Source of the DNA: Paludibacteraceae bacterium
GTDB lineage: Bacteria > Bacteroidota > Bacteroidia > Bacteroidales > Paludibacteraceae
Direction: 5' to 3'
Length of the DNA stretch: 57,934 nt
NCBI GenBank assembly: GCA_024405875.1
Contig: JAKSOA010000013.1
Location: 1 to 57,934 of the forward strand
In this document: one piece after another, positions 15,970 through 24,103 of the stretch
How the letters are laid out: each line of letters starts with the position of its first letter
How positions within the stretch are numbered: the first letter of the stretch is position 1
Translations under genes and position numbers: made by a program
The notes under the pieces: generated by a model
The model's input: only the letters and a program-made list of their open reading frames with translations
Databases searched by the model: none
What the model was told of the DNA's origin: nothing

Positions 15970-18096
15970 ATGAAACCAAATTTTAATGATATAGATATTA
16001 AGAAAGTTGCCCCTTCCAAGGCTGAATGTGGCAATCAGGCAGATTGGCTTACTCCTGAGCAAATACCGGTTAAGTCAATATATACAAAAGATGATATAAA
16101 GGATCTTGATTTCCTTAACTATGCCGCTGGTCTCGCTCCATTCCTGCGTGGACCTTACAGTGGTATGTACCCAATGCGTCCTTGGACAATCCGTCAGTAT
16201 GCGGGATTCTCCACGGCACAAGAGTCAAACGCTTTCTATCGTAGAAACCTTGCATCTGGTCAGAAGGGACTTTCAGTTGCATTTGACCTTGCCACACACC
16301 GTGGCTACGATGCAGACCACGCACGTGTTGTAGGTGACGTTGGTAAGGCTGGTGTATCCATCTGCTCTGTAGAGGATATGAAAGTTCTTTTCAACGGAAT
16401 ACCTCTAAACAAAATGTCAGTCTCTATGACAATGAACGGTGCCGTTCTTCCAATTATGGCATTCTACATTAACGCTGGTCTTGAGCAGGGTGCTAAACTT
16501 GAGGAGATGGCAGGTACAATCCAAAATGATATTCTTAAGGAGTTTATGGTGCGTAACACCTATATTTACCCACCTAAGTTCTCTATGAAGATTATTGCTG
16601 ACATCTTTGAATATACATCAAAGAATATGCCTAAGTTCAACTCAATATCAATCTCAGGATATCATATGCAGGAGGCTGGCGCCACCGCAGACATTGAGTT
16701 GGCATACACACTTGCAGACGGTCTTGAGTACTTGCGTGCAGGTGTAAACGCTGGTATGGACATTGATGCTTTCGCACCACGTCTGTCATTCTTCTGGGCT
16801 ATTGGTACAAACCACTTTATGGAGATAGCCAAGATGCGTGCCGCTCGTATGTTGTGGGCTAAGATTGTAAAGCAGTTCAATCCAAAGAATCCTAAATCTC
16901 TTGCATTGCGTACACACTGTCAGACATCTGGTTGGTCACTTACAGAGCAAGACCCGTTCAATAACGTAGGTCGTACTTGTATTGAGGCTATGGGTGCCGC
17001 TCTTGGTCACACACAGTCACTTCATACAAATGCTCTTGATGAGGCTATCGCATTGCCAACAGACTTCTCCGCACGTATTGCCCGAAACACTCAGATATAC
17101 ATTCAGGAAGAGACAAAGATTTGTAAGGAGATTGACCCTTGGGCAGGTTCTTACTATGTAGAGTCTCTTACAAATGAACTTGCTGAGAAGGCTTGGGCTC
17201 ACATTGAGGAGATTGAGAAACTTGGAGGTATGGCAGCCGCTATTGAGACAGGTATTCCTAAGATGCGTATTGAGGAGGCTGCCGCCCGTACTCAGGCTCG
17301 TATTGACTCAGGTGCCCAGACAATTGTCGGTACAAACAAATATCGTCTTGACCACGAAGACCCGATTGATATTCTTGAGGTTGACAACACAACAGTGCGT
17401 ACAGAGCAGATTGAGCGTCTTAACGCCCTCAGAGCAAACCGTAATGAGGCAGATGTTCAGAAGGCTCTTGACGCCATTACAAAATGTGTTGAGACCGGAG
17501 AGGGTAACCTTCTTGAACTTGCCGTTGAGGCAGCCCGCGTAAGAGCGTCACTTGGTGAGATTTCATACGCTTGTGAGAAGGTTGTAGGTAGATATAAAGC
17601 AACAATTAGAACAATTTCAGGAGTGTATAGTTCAACTGCAAATCAAGACCCAAGCTTCAAGGAGGCTTGTGACCTTGTAGCCAAATTCGCTAAGAAAGAG
17701 GGTCGTCAACCACGTATTATGATAGCCAAGATGGGTCAGGACGGACACGACCGTGGCGCTAAGGTAGTAGCGACAGGTTATGCTGACTGCGGCTTTGACG
17801 TAGATATGGGTCCTCTGTTCCAGACTCCTGAGGAGAGTGCCAAACAGGCTGTTGAGAATGATGTGCACGTACTTGGTGTATCTTCTCTTGCGGCAGGTCA
17901 CAAGACACTTATTCCACAGGTTATAGCAGAACTTAAGAAACTTGGCAGAGAGGATATTATAGTTATAGCAGGTGGTGTAATTCCTGCACAAGACTATGAC
18001 TTCCTTTACAAGGCTGGCGTTGCCGCCATCTTTGGTCCTGGAACATCAGTTTCAAAGGCTGCCGTGGATATTATGAATATTCTGCTTGCAGAGTAA
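15970..18096 (+). CDS. mutB: Methylmalonyl-CoA mutase large (catalytic) subunit
   Basis: A 708-residue catalytic subunit binding adenosylcobalamin and methylmalonyl/succinyl-CoA. The barrel domain begins with [20 protein letters not shown], the family's substrate-channel signature, and continues with [20 protein letters not shown] and [15 protein letters not shown]. The C-terminal B12 domain has the DxHxxG lower-ligand motif (D591, H593, G596) followed by the expected GVSSLAAGH and AGGVIP motifs. Unusually for this phylum, a strong AGGAGG Shine-Dalgarno sequence lies 8-9 nt before the ATG. It forms an operon with mutA and ends 18 bp before a dispersed repeat and a terminator. Confidence 0.96.
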   Translation: MKPNFNDIDIKKVAPSKAECGNQADWLTPEQIPVKSIYTKDDIKDLDFLNYAAGLAPFLRGPYSGMYPMRPWTIRQYAGFSTAQESNAFYRRNLASGQKGLSVAFDLATHRGYDADHARVVGDVGKAGVSICSVEDMKVLFNGIPLNKMSVSMTMNGAVLPIMAFYINAGLEQGAKLEEMAGTIQNDILKEFMVRNTYIYPPKFSMKIIADIFEYTSKNMPKFNSISISGYHMQEAGATADIELAYTLADGLEYLRAGVNAGMDIDAFAPRLSFFWAIGTNHFMEIAKMRAARMLWAKIVKQFNPKNPKSLALRTHCQTSGWSLTEQDPFNNVGRTCIEAMGAALGHTQSLHTNALDEAIALPTDFSARIARNTQIYIQEETKICKEIDPWAGSYYVESLTNELAEKAWAHIEEIEKLGGMAAAIETGIPKMRIEEAAARTQARIDSGAQTIVGTNKYRLDHEDPIDILEVDNTTVRTEQIERLNALRANRNEADVQKALDAITKCVETGEGNLLELAVEAARVRASLGEISYACEKVVGRYKATIRTISGVYSSTANQDPSFKEACDLVAKFAKKEGRQPRIMIAKMGQDGHDRGAKVVATGYADCGFDVDMGPLFQTPEESAKQAVENDVHVLGVSSLAAGHKTLIPQVIAELKKLGREDIIVIAGGVIPAQDYDFLYKAGVAAIFGPGTSVSKAAVDIMNILLAE

Positions 18097-18114
18097 GTCT
18101 CGTCATCTCCTCCC

Positions 18115-18140
18115 GTCATTCTGAGCGAAGCGAAGAATCT
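18115..18140. repeat. Dispersed GTCATTCTGAGCG repeat, copy 2
   Basis: The 26 bases repeat copy 1 (12808-12833) exactly: GTCATTCTGAGCG followed by AAGCGAAGAATCT. It lies between the mutB stop and its terminator. Confidence 0.8.
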
Positions 18141-18141
18141 C

Positions 18142-18182
18142 AACCTCCGGTAAGAAAATTTCTCTTATCGGAGGTTTTTTTT
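18142..18182 (+). terminator. Rho-independent terminator of mutAB
   Basis: AACCTCCGGTAAGA (18142-18155) pairs with TCTTATCGGAGGTT (18163-18176) over 14 positions with one mismatch, and is followed by a run of eight T (18175-18182). It closes the mutA-mutB unit. Confidence 0.85.
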
Positions 18183-18194
18183 CAAAAATATTTT

Positions 18195-18202
18195 TATCTT
18201 TG
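18195..18202 (+). promoter_or_regulatory. -7 promoter element of candidate ncRNA
   Basis: TATCTTTG is an exact TAnnTTTG match. No ORF with a plausible start follows closely, but a structured 300-nt stretch does. The -33 region overlaps the T-run of the mutAB terminator and has only a TTTC match. Confidence 0.55.
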
Positions 18203-18500
18203 CAAGGCTGTACGCGCTGGAAGTGCTTAATTAAAAGAGCGGTGAGGGTGGACAGACACAGAGACAAACGAGTCTCTGTTGACATAAAATAGGCGTTTAT
18301 TGACGCTCAGTTTCTGCATTTCAGAATCTGGTAAATTCTTTTAATTATAGTGGAAACATAGCAACAATGAATGTCCTGCGAGTATGGATATTCGCATACG
18401 GCTTGGGCTTCTTGTTGCTTGGACTTCTGTAATGGGCTTACCAGAGCCTTTATATGCGGGACGAGCAGCAATCGGGTTCCGCTTTTTATACCCGTATGTA
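18203..18500 (+). ncRNA. Candidate structured non-coding RNA
   Basis: This 300-nt stretch lies between the mutAB terminator and the next gene and follows a -7 element. It holds several hairpins: ACAGAGAC/GTCTCTGT closing on AAACGA (about 18258-18279), GCGT/ACGC around 18293-18305, GTTTC/GAAAC around 18310-18356 enclosing AGAAT/ATTCT, GTATG/CATAC (about 18382-18399), GTCCTGC (18373-18379) able to pair with GCGGGAC (about 18456-18462), and CGGGT/ACCCG (about 18474-18494). The density of helices is far above the spacer norm here. It is not tmRNA, RNase P or SRP RNA by their hallmark motifs. A 6S-type RNA (Bacteroidales-1 class) is possible but I cannot confirm it. A 21-codon ORF (18367-18432) lies inside. 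Confidence 0.5.
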
Positions 18501-18594
18501 AAATAAGTTAGATTTTGAAAGATTGTGGTGTATGTTTGTCTCTAATAATAAGATATTGTTTTAACCTATTTATTAACTTTTAAAAAATTAAAGT

Positions 18595-19419
18595 ATGAAA
18601 AAATTTTTAACTCTTGTATTTGTAGCTGTAATGGCAATGATGGCAAATGCCCAAAAAACGTATGAATTGGGCGAGATTGTAGAAATGGATGGCGTAAAAG
18701 GTATGGTTTACCAATTGGATGAAAACGGACGACATGGTAAGATGTTTTCAATTCAGGTGCCCAAAAAGGTAAAGTTCTGCACTAATAAGAAATTTGCAGA
18801 TGATTTGGGTGCAGATGATTATTATGATGGTCAGAAAAATATGGCAGCCATAGATAAGTATCTGAAGGAACATAATTTGGATTGGTCTTATTTCCCAGCA
18901 TATCAATGGGCGAAGGAATTAGGCGAAGATTGGTATGTGCCTTCCATTAAGGAGTTACAAACTCTTTTTGAGTTTTTGTTAGGTGTAAATATGACTTTAG
19001 ATACAGAAGGAGAAGATGATTCGGCGGAACCAGAGGAGGTTGGTTCTTCAACCGACGATGAAAATGAGTTGGCGGAAATATCTTCTGTTTTAAAAGAGTC
19101 TGATGTGAAAATACCCAAAGGTGCAACAAAAAGGGGTAAGGCTTTAAATAACCAATTAAAAGATGCTGGTGGTGAAAAGTATTTTAATTTTGTGTATGGT
19201 GGAGGATATAGAATTACATCATTGATATCTTCTACGTACGTAAACGTGTCTTATGAGAAAAAAGGTAAAACGAAATATGTGAACGGTGGCCTTATGTATT
19301 TCCATCAAAATTTATCAGGTGTTGGTGTGGCATTGCTCGGGAAGGTAAAGCCTTTTATGTTTACTGCTAAAAATTTTTCATTAGCAGCTCCGCAAGTTCG
19401 TGCAATCCGTGAATTTTAA
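18595..19419 (+). CDS. Exported protein with DUF1566/FGE-sulfatase-like segment
   Basis: A 274-residue protein with a clear signal peptide (MKKFLTLVFVAVMAMMANAQ). The segment WAKELGEDWYVPSIKELQTL (about 103-122) resembles the W-x-LP-x-x-x-EL signature of DUF1566 and related lectin-like domains. Residues of about 140-170 form an acidic, Glu/Asp/Ser-rich linker. A YGGGYRITSLISSTYVNVSY stretch follows, also typical of that fold. It starts a run of nine genes for exported proteins and is 6 bp before the WG-repeat gene. A weak promoter-like TAACTTTT lies at 18574-18581. The function is unknown. Confidence 0.75.
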   Translation: MKKFLTLVFVAVMAMMANAQKTYELGEIVEMDGVKGMVYQLDENGRHGKMFSIQVPKKVKFCTNKKFADDLGADDYYDGQKNMAAIDKYLKEHNLDWSYFPAYQWAKELGEDWYVPSIKELQTLFEFLLGVNMTLDTEGEDDSAEPEEVGSSTDDENELAEISSVLKESDVKIPKGATKRGKALNNQLKDAGGEKYFNFVYGGGYRITSLISSTYVNVSYEKKGKTKYVNGGLMYFHQNLSGVGVALLGKVKPFMFTAKNFSLAAPQVRAIREF

Positions 19420-19425
19420 AATTTT

Positions 19426-20721
19426 ATGAAGAAAATAGTGCTTTTAAATCTGATGCTGTGCATGTGTGTATGTACCTATGCACAGCATCTTGTTCCTATA
19501 TCCCAAAGTGGTAAATGGGGGTATGCTGATGAAGATGGCAATGTTATTATTCCTGCCAAATATTCTGCTGTCGGAGATTTTTGTAAAGGTTATGCTTGGG
19601 TTAATCAAGGTGGTAAGGCTAAATACGCCCAATGTCCGGAAGGAGGTAAATGGGGGATAATTAACAAAAAAGGGGAGATTGTATGTCCGATAGAATATGA
19701 TTGGATTGATTATTTGACAGGCGATATCATAGCCGTTAACAAGGGTGGTGTTATGAGTTACACCAAATATAAAGACAAACCTAATCATTATATAGTTTCA
19801 GGTGGTTTGTGGGGTTATTATGATTTGGCTAATAAAGTAGAACTGGTTTCGCCACAATATAATCAGGTAAGTGCATTTTATAAAGATGGAGTGGCTTGGG
19901 TTCAGAAAGGAGGAGACCTTGTTTTTCAGATACGTGTAAGAGAAGAGAAGAATGCAAAGGGAAAGGTTGAGAATTTGGAACGTATGTTCGAGGTGTTTGG
20001 TTTTTATTCTATTTTGCGACAATTTGAACGTTATAAAGCAAGTGGTCAATGGGCACTGATAAACAAAAAGGGCGAATTGCTTACAGATTTCACATTTACC
20101 ACTGTCGGTGATTTTAAAAGCGGATATGCATGGGCATATAATAATGGTTATGGTGTCCTAAATATGAGTGGTAAAACAATAATTCCGTTTCAATATGAGA
20201 ATATCTCTGAATGTTTTGATGGTAATGTTTTCTGGGTATGGCAAAAGGATGGCAAAGGGGATGATGACTTAATAGGTCTAGTAAATGCTGACAATAAATT
20301 ACTTACAGAGTTTAAATACAATAGGGTGACTGATTTTGATGATGGTGTTGCTTGGGCTAAAATAGGAGAAAAGTGGGCTGTTGTCAGCGACAAAGGCAAA
20401 GAATTGTCTGATTTTATTTATGATAAACATGGTAAATTTACAAATGGAGTGGCGTATGTAAGCAAGGATAATTTGTATGGCTACATTAACAGTTCTGGTA
20501 ATCTGATAACAAATATTGAATATATAGGTGCGCAATCAAGATTCGGTTTGGGCTGTCCATTTAGATTTAATAGGAACGACAACGATTTGTCTATAGGTTG
20601 GGTTCGTGCTGTTGATAAGAAAATTGTCTGGCTTGATTCAAATGGCAAGATTATTTGTGAAAGCGATAAAACAATATACGGTATAACAGATACCATTCCA
20701 AATGCTTTGTGGGATTATTAA
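19426..20721 (+). CDS. Exported WG-repeat protein
   Basis: A 431-residue protein with a signal peptide (about 1-19) and a tandem series of WG (KWG) repeats of about 45-60 residues: GKWGYADEDGNVIIPAKYS, GKWGIINKKGEIVCPIEYD, GLWGYYDLANK, GQWALINKKGELLTDFTF, GYGVLNMSGKTIIPFQYE, then later copies to about residue 390. WG repeats are beta-rich modules thought to bind ligands or proteins. No catalytic domain is visible. It lies between the DUF1566-like gene (6 bp upstream) and a paralogue-pair member 10 bp downstream, so it is likely in one transcript with them. Confidence 0.85.
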   Translation: MKKIVLLNLMLCMCVCTYAQHLVPISQSGKWGYADEDGNVIIPAKYSAVGDFCKGYAWVNQGGKAKYAQCPEGGKWGIINKKGEIVCPIEYDWIDYLTGDIIAVNKGGVMSYTKYKDKPNHYIVSGGLWGYYDLANKVELVSPQYNQVSAFYKDGVAWVQKGGDLVFQIRVREEKNAKGKVENLERMFEVFGFYSILRQFERYKASGQWALINKKGELLTDFTFTTVGDFKSGYAWAYNNGYGVLNMSGKTIIPFQYENISECFDGNVFWVWQKDGKGDDDLIGLVNADNKLLTEFKYNRVTDFDDGVAWAKIGEKWAVVSDKGKELSDFIYDKHGKFTNGVAYVSKDNLYGYINSSGNLITNIEYIGAQSRFGLGCPFRFNRNDNDLSIGWVRAVDKKIVWLDSNGKIICESDKTIYGITDTIPNALWDY

Positions 20722-20731
20722 AAAATCAAAT

Positions 20732-21982
20732 ATGAGACGAATATTTACTATAATTTTATCAATATTGTTGCCAATGATGGCGATATGCCAACAGAGTGAC
20801 AAATATATGCGAAGTTCTCTATATTCTATTCTTCTTTCCCATCCGGAACAAAAAATGGATAAAGAGATTACGTCTGCGTTTATGAAATTGAAAACACCAG
20901 ATAAGTTCAATAATCATGATCTTAGTGTAAAATATATAACAACTACCAAAGCTAAAGGGGATGATCTAGAACAAATGATCTCATCTTTCCTTTATGTAAA
21001 CCAAGTACCTAAACGAATGATATCAAAATGGTTTAATCGTGATGAAAATGGTGCATTTGACATTGACCTTCTTAAAGAGAGAGGCTTATACGGGACTTCA
21101 TGGCAAGATAACCAGATTTCTAAATTTACGATAAGAGGGAAAGCAGAATTGGCTGATGCCGGAGAGCAGTTAATAGGCAATACATTCCTTGTTGTAAATA
21201 ACGTAAGGTATATAGATAAGGAAAAAAATGCACAAATAGCTAAAATAATTCTTTCTGCTATAGCATCTTTCATACCTGGAGTTGGTGGTGCAGTTGGCGA
21301 TTTGATAAAAAATGTTGTTGATTTAGCATCTCAAATAGCGAATCTCATTGCTGGATTTACAGTTAAAATTACTACATATCTTTATCAAATAGAATGGAAT
21401 GATGAGGTTGCAAATACCTTTTATAACCAATACTATGCTGATAAAAAACATATTACACCAGAAATGAAAGCCACATTTGAATCAGATACTACATTATTTA
21501 GAATCAAGTATATCGGCAGATTTACATCGACAAGTTCAAAAACCGTGGCTCGTGGTATTCAGGAACCCAGTGATGTATTCCGAAAAGTATTGGCTCGTGC
21601 CATTGACCGAAATATTGTGGATTTACAACGTAAATATGATGTGTTTAAGGTGAAAGTACCTGTTTTAGCAGTAAAAGGAGATAGATTAACAGCTCCGATA
21701 GGTATGAAGGAAGGAATAACAGCAACTTCAAAATATGAAGTTTTAGAACGTGTTTTAAGTAAAGATGGCAAGACTCAGTATCAACAAGTTGGTGTTGTAC
21801 GACCTATAAAAGACCTTATTTGGGATAACCGTTATATGTCAGTTGAGGAAGAGGCTGATGGAGCAGAGTTAGGATATACCACTTTTGAAAAGGTTTCAGA
21901 AACAAAAGAATTTTACGCTGGAATGTTGTTAAGAGAGGCATCTTTCTCAGGTAGTGTTGTTGATGAATCGGAGGATGATTAA
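20732..21982 (+). CDS. Exported protein of unknown function, paralogue of 26013-27365
   Basis: A 416-residue exported protein. I take the ATG at 20732, which begins the signal peptide MRRIFTIILSILLPMMAICQ, over an in-frame ATG at 20702 inside the preceding gene. It shares a whole-length architecture with the gene at 26013: TPDKFNNHDLSVK near the N terminus, ERGLYGTSWQDNQISKFTIR, then a hydrophobic patch (about 175-215, SFIPGVGGAVGDLIKNVVD), TTYLYQIEWNDEVANTFYNQ and a C-terminal IGMKEGITATSKYEVLERVL...IWDNRYM module. That last module resembles the GxxxG..YEV pattern of FlgT-like or SH3-like C-terminal domains, but this is only suggestive. No characterised family is recognised. Confidence 0.75.
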   Translation: MRRIFTIILSILLPMMAICQQSDKYMRSSLYSILLSHPEQKMDKEITSAFMKLKTPDKFNNHDLSVKYITTTKAKGDDLEQMISSFLYVNQVPKRMISKWFNRDENGAFDIDLLKERGLYGTSWQDNQISKFTIRGKAELADAGEQLIGNTFLVVNNVRYIDKEKNAQIAKIILSAIASFIPGVGGAVGDLIKNVVDLASQIANLIAGFTVKITTYLYQIEWNDEVANTFYNQYYADKKHITPEMKATFESDTTLFRIKYIGRFTSTSSKTVARGIQEPSDVFRKVLARAIDRNIVDLQRKYDVFKVKVPVLAVKGDRLTAPIGMKEGITATSKYEVLERVLSKDGKTQYQQVGVVRPIKDLIWDNRYMSVEEEADGAELGYTTFEKVSETKEFYAGMLLREASFSGSVVDESEDD

Positions 21983-22016
21983 ACTTTGATACAACATAAT
22001 AGGTCAAAGAGACATA

Positions 22017-22048
22017 TTTGCACAAAAAGATATTTATGCATAAATTTG
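22017..22048 (+). promoter_or_regulatory. Promoter within the exported-protein cassette
   Basis: TTTG (22017-22020), a 20-nt spacer and TAAATTTG (22041-22048) match the consensus fully. It lies 40 bp before the start at 22089, so the cassette has at least two transcription units. Confidence 0.75.
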
Positions 22049-22088
22049 TATCCTGTATGGAACGGTAAACATTTTTAAAATTTATAAT

Positions 22089-22574
22089 ATGAAAAAGATT
22101 GTTTTATTTCTGGTAACCGTTATGGCGGCAACAGTTTGTATGGCTAAATCTTCTGCCGACAAAAACACAGAGCAGTGGAAATATGATATTGAGTGTGCTG
22201 GTGTGGGTGCTCAGGGTACATACCTTGTCAAGGTCTATTCATACTCAAAATCACAAGCAAAGGCACAGAAACAGGCTATTAAGAATGCCGTCCACGGCGT
22301 AATCTTCAAAGGTGTTATGGGAAAGGGCAGAGAGTGCAACTCACAGCGTCCTTTAGCCAAGGCTGAGGTTGCAAGCCAGCATCAGGATTTCTTTGACAGA
22401 TTCTTTGCTGAGGGTGGTGATTATGCTAAATACGCATCTGCCACAGGCGCTCCTGAGACGTCAAAAGTTGGAAAGGAGTATAAGGTTGGTGTTGTGGTAT
22501 CTGTACAAAAAGACCAATTGCGCAAGGATTTGGAGGATGCCGGCGTACTTAGAGGTTTAAGTTCAGGATTTTAA
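22089..22574 (+). CDS. Small exported protein, paralogue of 23572-24054
   Basis: A 161-residue protein with a signal peptide (MKKIVLFLVTVMAATVCMA). Core: a strand pair, GTYLVKVYSYSKSQAKAQKQAIKNAVHGVIF, then a conserved Cys near GRECNSQ, HQDFFDRFFAEGGDYAKY and a final VGVVVSVQKDQLRKDLEDAGV. The alternation of a short strand, an alanine-rich helix and a final strand is like LPP20/FlgO-type envelope domains, but the identity is not established. It shares order and spacing of all these elements with the 160-residue protein at 23572. First gene behind a consensus promoter. The role is unknown. Confidence 0.75.
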   Translation: MKKIVLFLVTVMAATVCMAKSSADKNTEQWKYDIECAGVGAQGTYLVKVYSYSKSQAKAQKQAIKNAVHGVIFKGVMGKGRECNSQRPLAKAEVASQHQDFFDRFFAEGGDYAKYASATGAPETSKVGKEYKVGVVVSVQKDQLRKDLEDAGVLRGLSSGF

Positions 22575-22583
22575 TGTTTAACA

Positions 22584-22616
22584 GACGGCTTCAATACCTT
22601 TTGTGCGGGAGCCGTC
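22584..22616 (+). promoter_or_regulatory. Intercistronic hairpin
   Basis: GACGGCT (22584-22590) and AGCCGTC (22610-22616) form a perfect 7-bp stem between the small exported-protein gene and the barrel gene, 17 bp before the next ATG. There is no T-run, so it may be an mRNA-processing or stability element rather than a terminator. Confidence 0.45.
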
Positions 22617-22632
22617 ATAACATAATGATTTT

Positions 22633-23553
22633 ATGAAAAAAATAATACTCTCATTGATTTTGTGTGCCGTAGGCGTATGCTCACTGATGGCACAGGATGT
22701 GGTTTACCTGAAAAACGGTAACATTGTTAAAGGTGAGGTTAAAAAGAACGACGCTACCACAGTGGAGATTGTTTCAAATGGCAACACTTTGACTTATAAA
22801 GCCATTGATGTGCAAAAAGTGCAGATTGGCAGCACCGCTGTAACTGTGCCTGAGACACCTAACCGTCCTAAATATAAAGATTATGATACAGCGGAGAAAG
22901 GTTATTGGACTGCTGTAGAGTTGTGGGGTGGTGGAGCCGTTGATTTCGGAGGCAAGCCTAATATGTGCAATATTGACATTCATTGGATTAACGGATACAG
23001 ATTCAATGAGTGGATACGCATAGGTGTAGGTCTTGGTTTCCGTTACTATCTTGGTGATTTGAACTTTGCCTCTGCTGATGGCAAAAGTTATCCGGAACCA
23101 ATCAGTTCAGGTTATAATTGGACAGACCCGTCTAATCCAAAAGAGGGCTTGGGCGGCTCACAGTGGGCTCTTCCGCTATATTTGGACTTGCGTGGTAACA
23201 TTATGTCAATGGCAACCCGTATGTGCGTTCCATATTGGTCATTTGACGCAGGTTACACCTTCTCTGGAAAGTTTGTGAACCAGGCTGAAACTGTTAAGAG
23301 CGCTGCCACTGGAGACGACCCTACAATTGTAATAGGTGGAGATAAACTGCAAGGTCAGGGTTTCTTCTTTGCTCCCACACTTGGTATTAAGATAGTAGGT
23401 CCGCGTCACACAGTGTTGCTTGGTATAAGTTATATGGGGCAGATTTTGCCAAGATATAGTGACTATACAGCAGGCCCTCAGGCTCAGGCTGTTCCATACG
23501 TATCAGCAAAATACACAAACTTCCTTATGGGAAGAGTCGCATACGAATTTTAA
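22633..23553 (+). CDS. Predicted outer-membrane beta-barrel protein
   Basis: A 306-residue exported protein with a signal peptide (about 1-20). Residues of about 21-75 form a small domain (DVVYLKNGNIVKGEVKKNDATTVEI) that occurs at the start of many Bacteroidota outer-membrane proteins. The rest alternates amphipathic strands with polar turns (GYWTAVELWGGGAVDFGG, IRIGVGLGFRYYLGD, FFFAPTLGIKIVG) and ends in an aromatic residue (GRVAYEF), as expected for a barrel assembled by BAM. It lies between the two small paralogues of the cassette and could be its membrane component. Function inferred from architecture only. Confidence 0.75.
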   Translation: MKKIILSLILCAVGVCSLMAQDVVYLKNGNIVKGEVKKNDATTVEIVSNGNTLTYKAIDVQKVQIGSTAVTVPETPNRPKYKDYDTAEKGYWTAVELWGGGAVDFGGKPNMCNIDIHWINGYRFNEWIRIGVGLGFRYYLGDLNFASADGKSYPEPISSGYNWTDPSNPKEGLGGSQWALPLYLDLRGNIMSMATRMCVPYWSFDAGYTFSGKFVNQAETVKSAATGDDPTIVIGGDKLQGQGFFFAPTLGIKIVGPRHTVLLGISYMGQILPRYSDYTAGPQAQAVPYVSAKYTNFLMGRVAYEF

Positions 23554-23571
23554 TCTAAAAACTTTAATGAT

Positions 23572-24054
23572 ATGAAGAAAAGTTATTTAATAGGTTTGGC
23601 ATTGACGATGTTTATTCCAATGTCATTAAATGCTAAGAAAACTGATTTAGGAGCATATCAGAACATACCTACAGAGTGTATGAATGTGGAACTTGACGGT
23701 TCTCAGACACTTAGGGTATATGGCAAGGGACGTAACCGCACTGATGCCATAGAGCAGGCTAAGAAAAACGCCGTATATGAGGTTCTTTTCAGCGGTATCA
23801 AGAGCGGTAACGGTGGTTGCAACACACAGCCGTTGTTGCTTGAAGTTAACGCTAAGGAGAAATATGAGTACTATTTTAATGTCTTCTTCAAAGATAAAGG
23901 AGAGTATTTGAAGTATATTAGTATGGAAGACCAGCGCATACTCTCTAAGAAATGGGGCTACCGTAAGGAGCAGATGTATTATGGTATCACAGTAAGAGTT
24001 CTGCGTCCCGAACTTAAACAACGTCTGATTGATGACGGTATTATTAAACCATAA
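23572..24054 (+). CDS. Small exported protein, paralogue of 22089-22574
   Basis: A 160-residue protein with a signal peptide (about 1-22, MKKSYLIGLALTMFIPMSLNA). It repeats the layout of the 161-residue protein: TLRVYGKGRNRTDAIEQAKK, NAVYEVLFSGIKSG, a Cys in GGCNTQP, YEYYFNVFFKDKGEYLKY and a terminal YGITVRVLRPELKQRLIDDG. The conserved single Cys in the same place in both copies is notable. It lies 18 bp after the barrel gene and 49 bp before the DUF6175-like gene. Function unknown; LPP20/FlgO-like folding is a guess. Confidence 0.75.
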   Translation: MKKSYLIGLALTMFIPMSLNAKKTDLGAYQNIPTECMNVELDGSQTLRVYGKGRNRTDAIEQAKKNAVYEVLFSGIKSGNGGCNTQPLLLEVNAKEKYEYYFNVFFKDKGEYLKYISMEDQRILSKKWGYRKEQMYYGITVRVLRPELKQRLIDDGIIKP

Positions 24055-24103
24055 GCGGTTGATATTGTCTAACGGATAATAGATAAACAAATAACTTTTA
24101 GAT

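Noticed and set aside
18203-18500. tmRNA, RNase P RNA or SRP RNA
   Set aside because: The hallmark motifs of these RNAs (for example GAGGAAAGTCCGG of RNase P, or a tmRNA tag ending in ALAA) are absent.
20702-20731. Upstream start for the gene at 20732
   Set aside because: It would precede the signal peptide with a charged stretch and overlap the WG-repeat gene.
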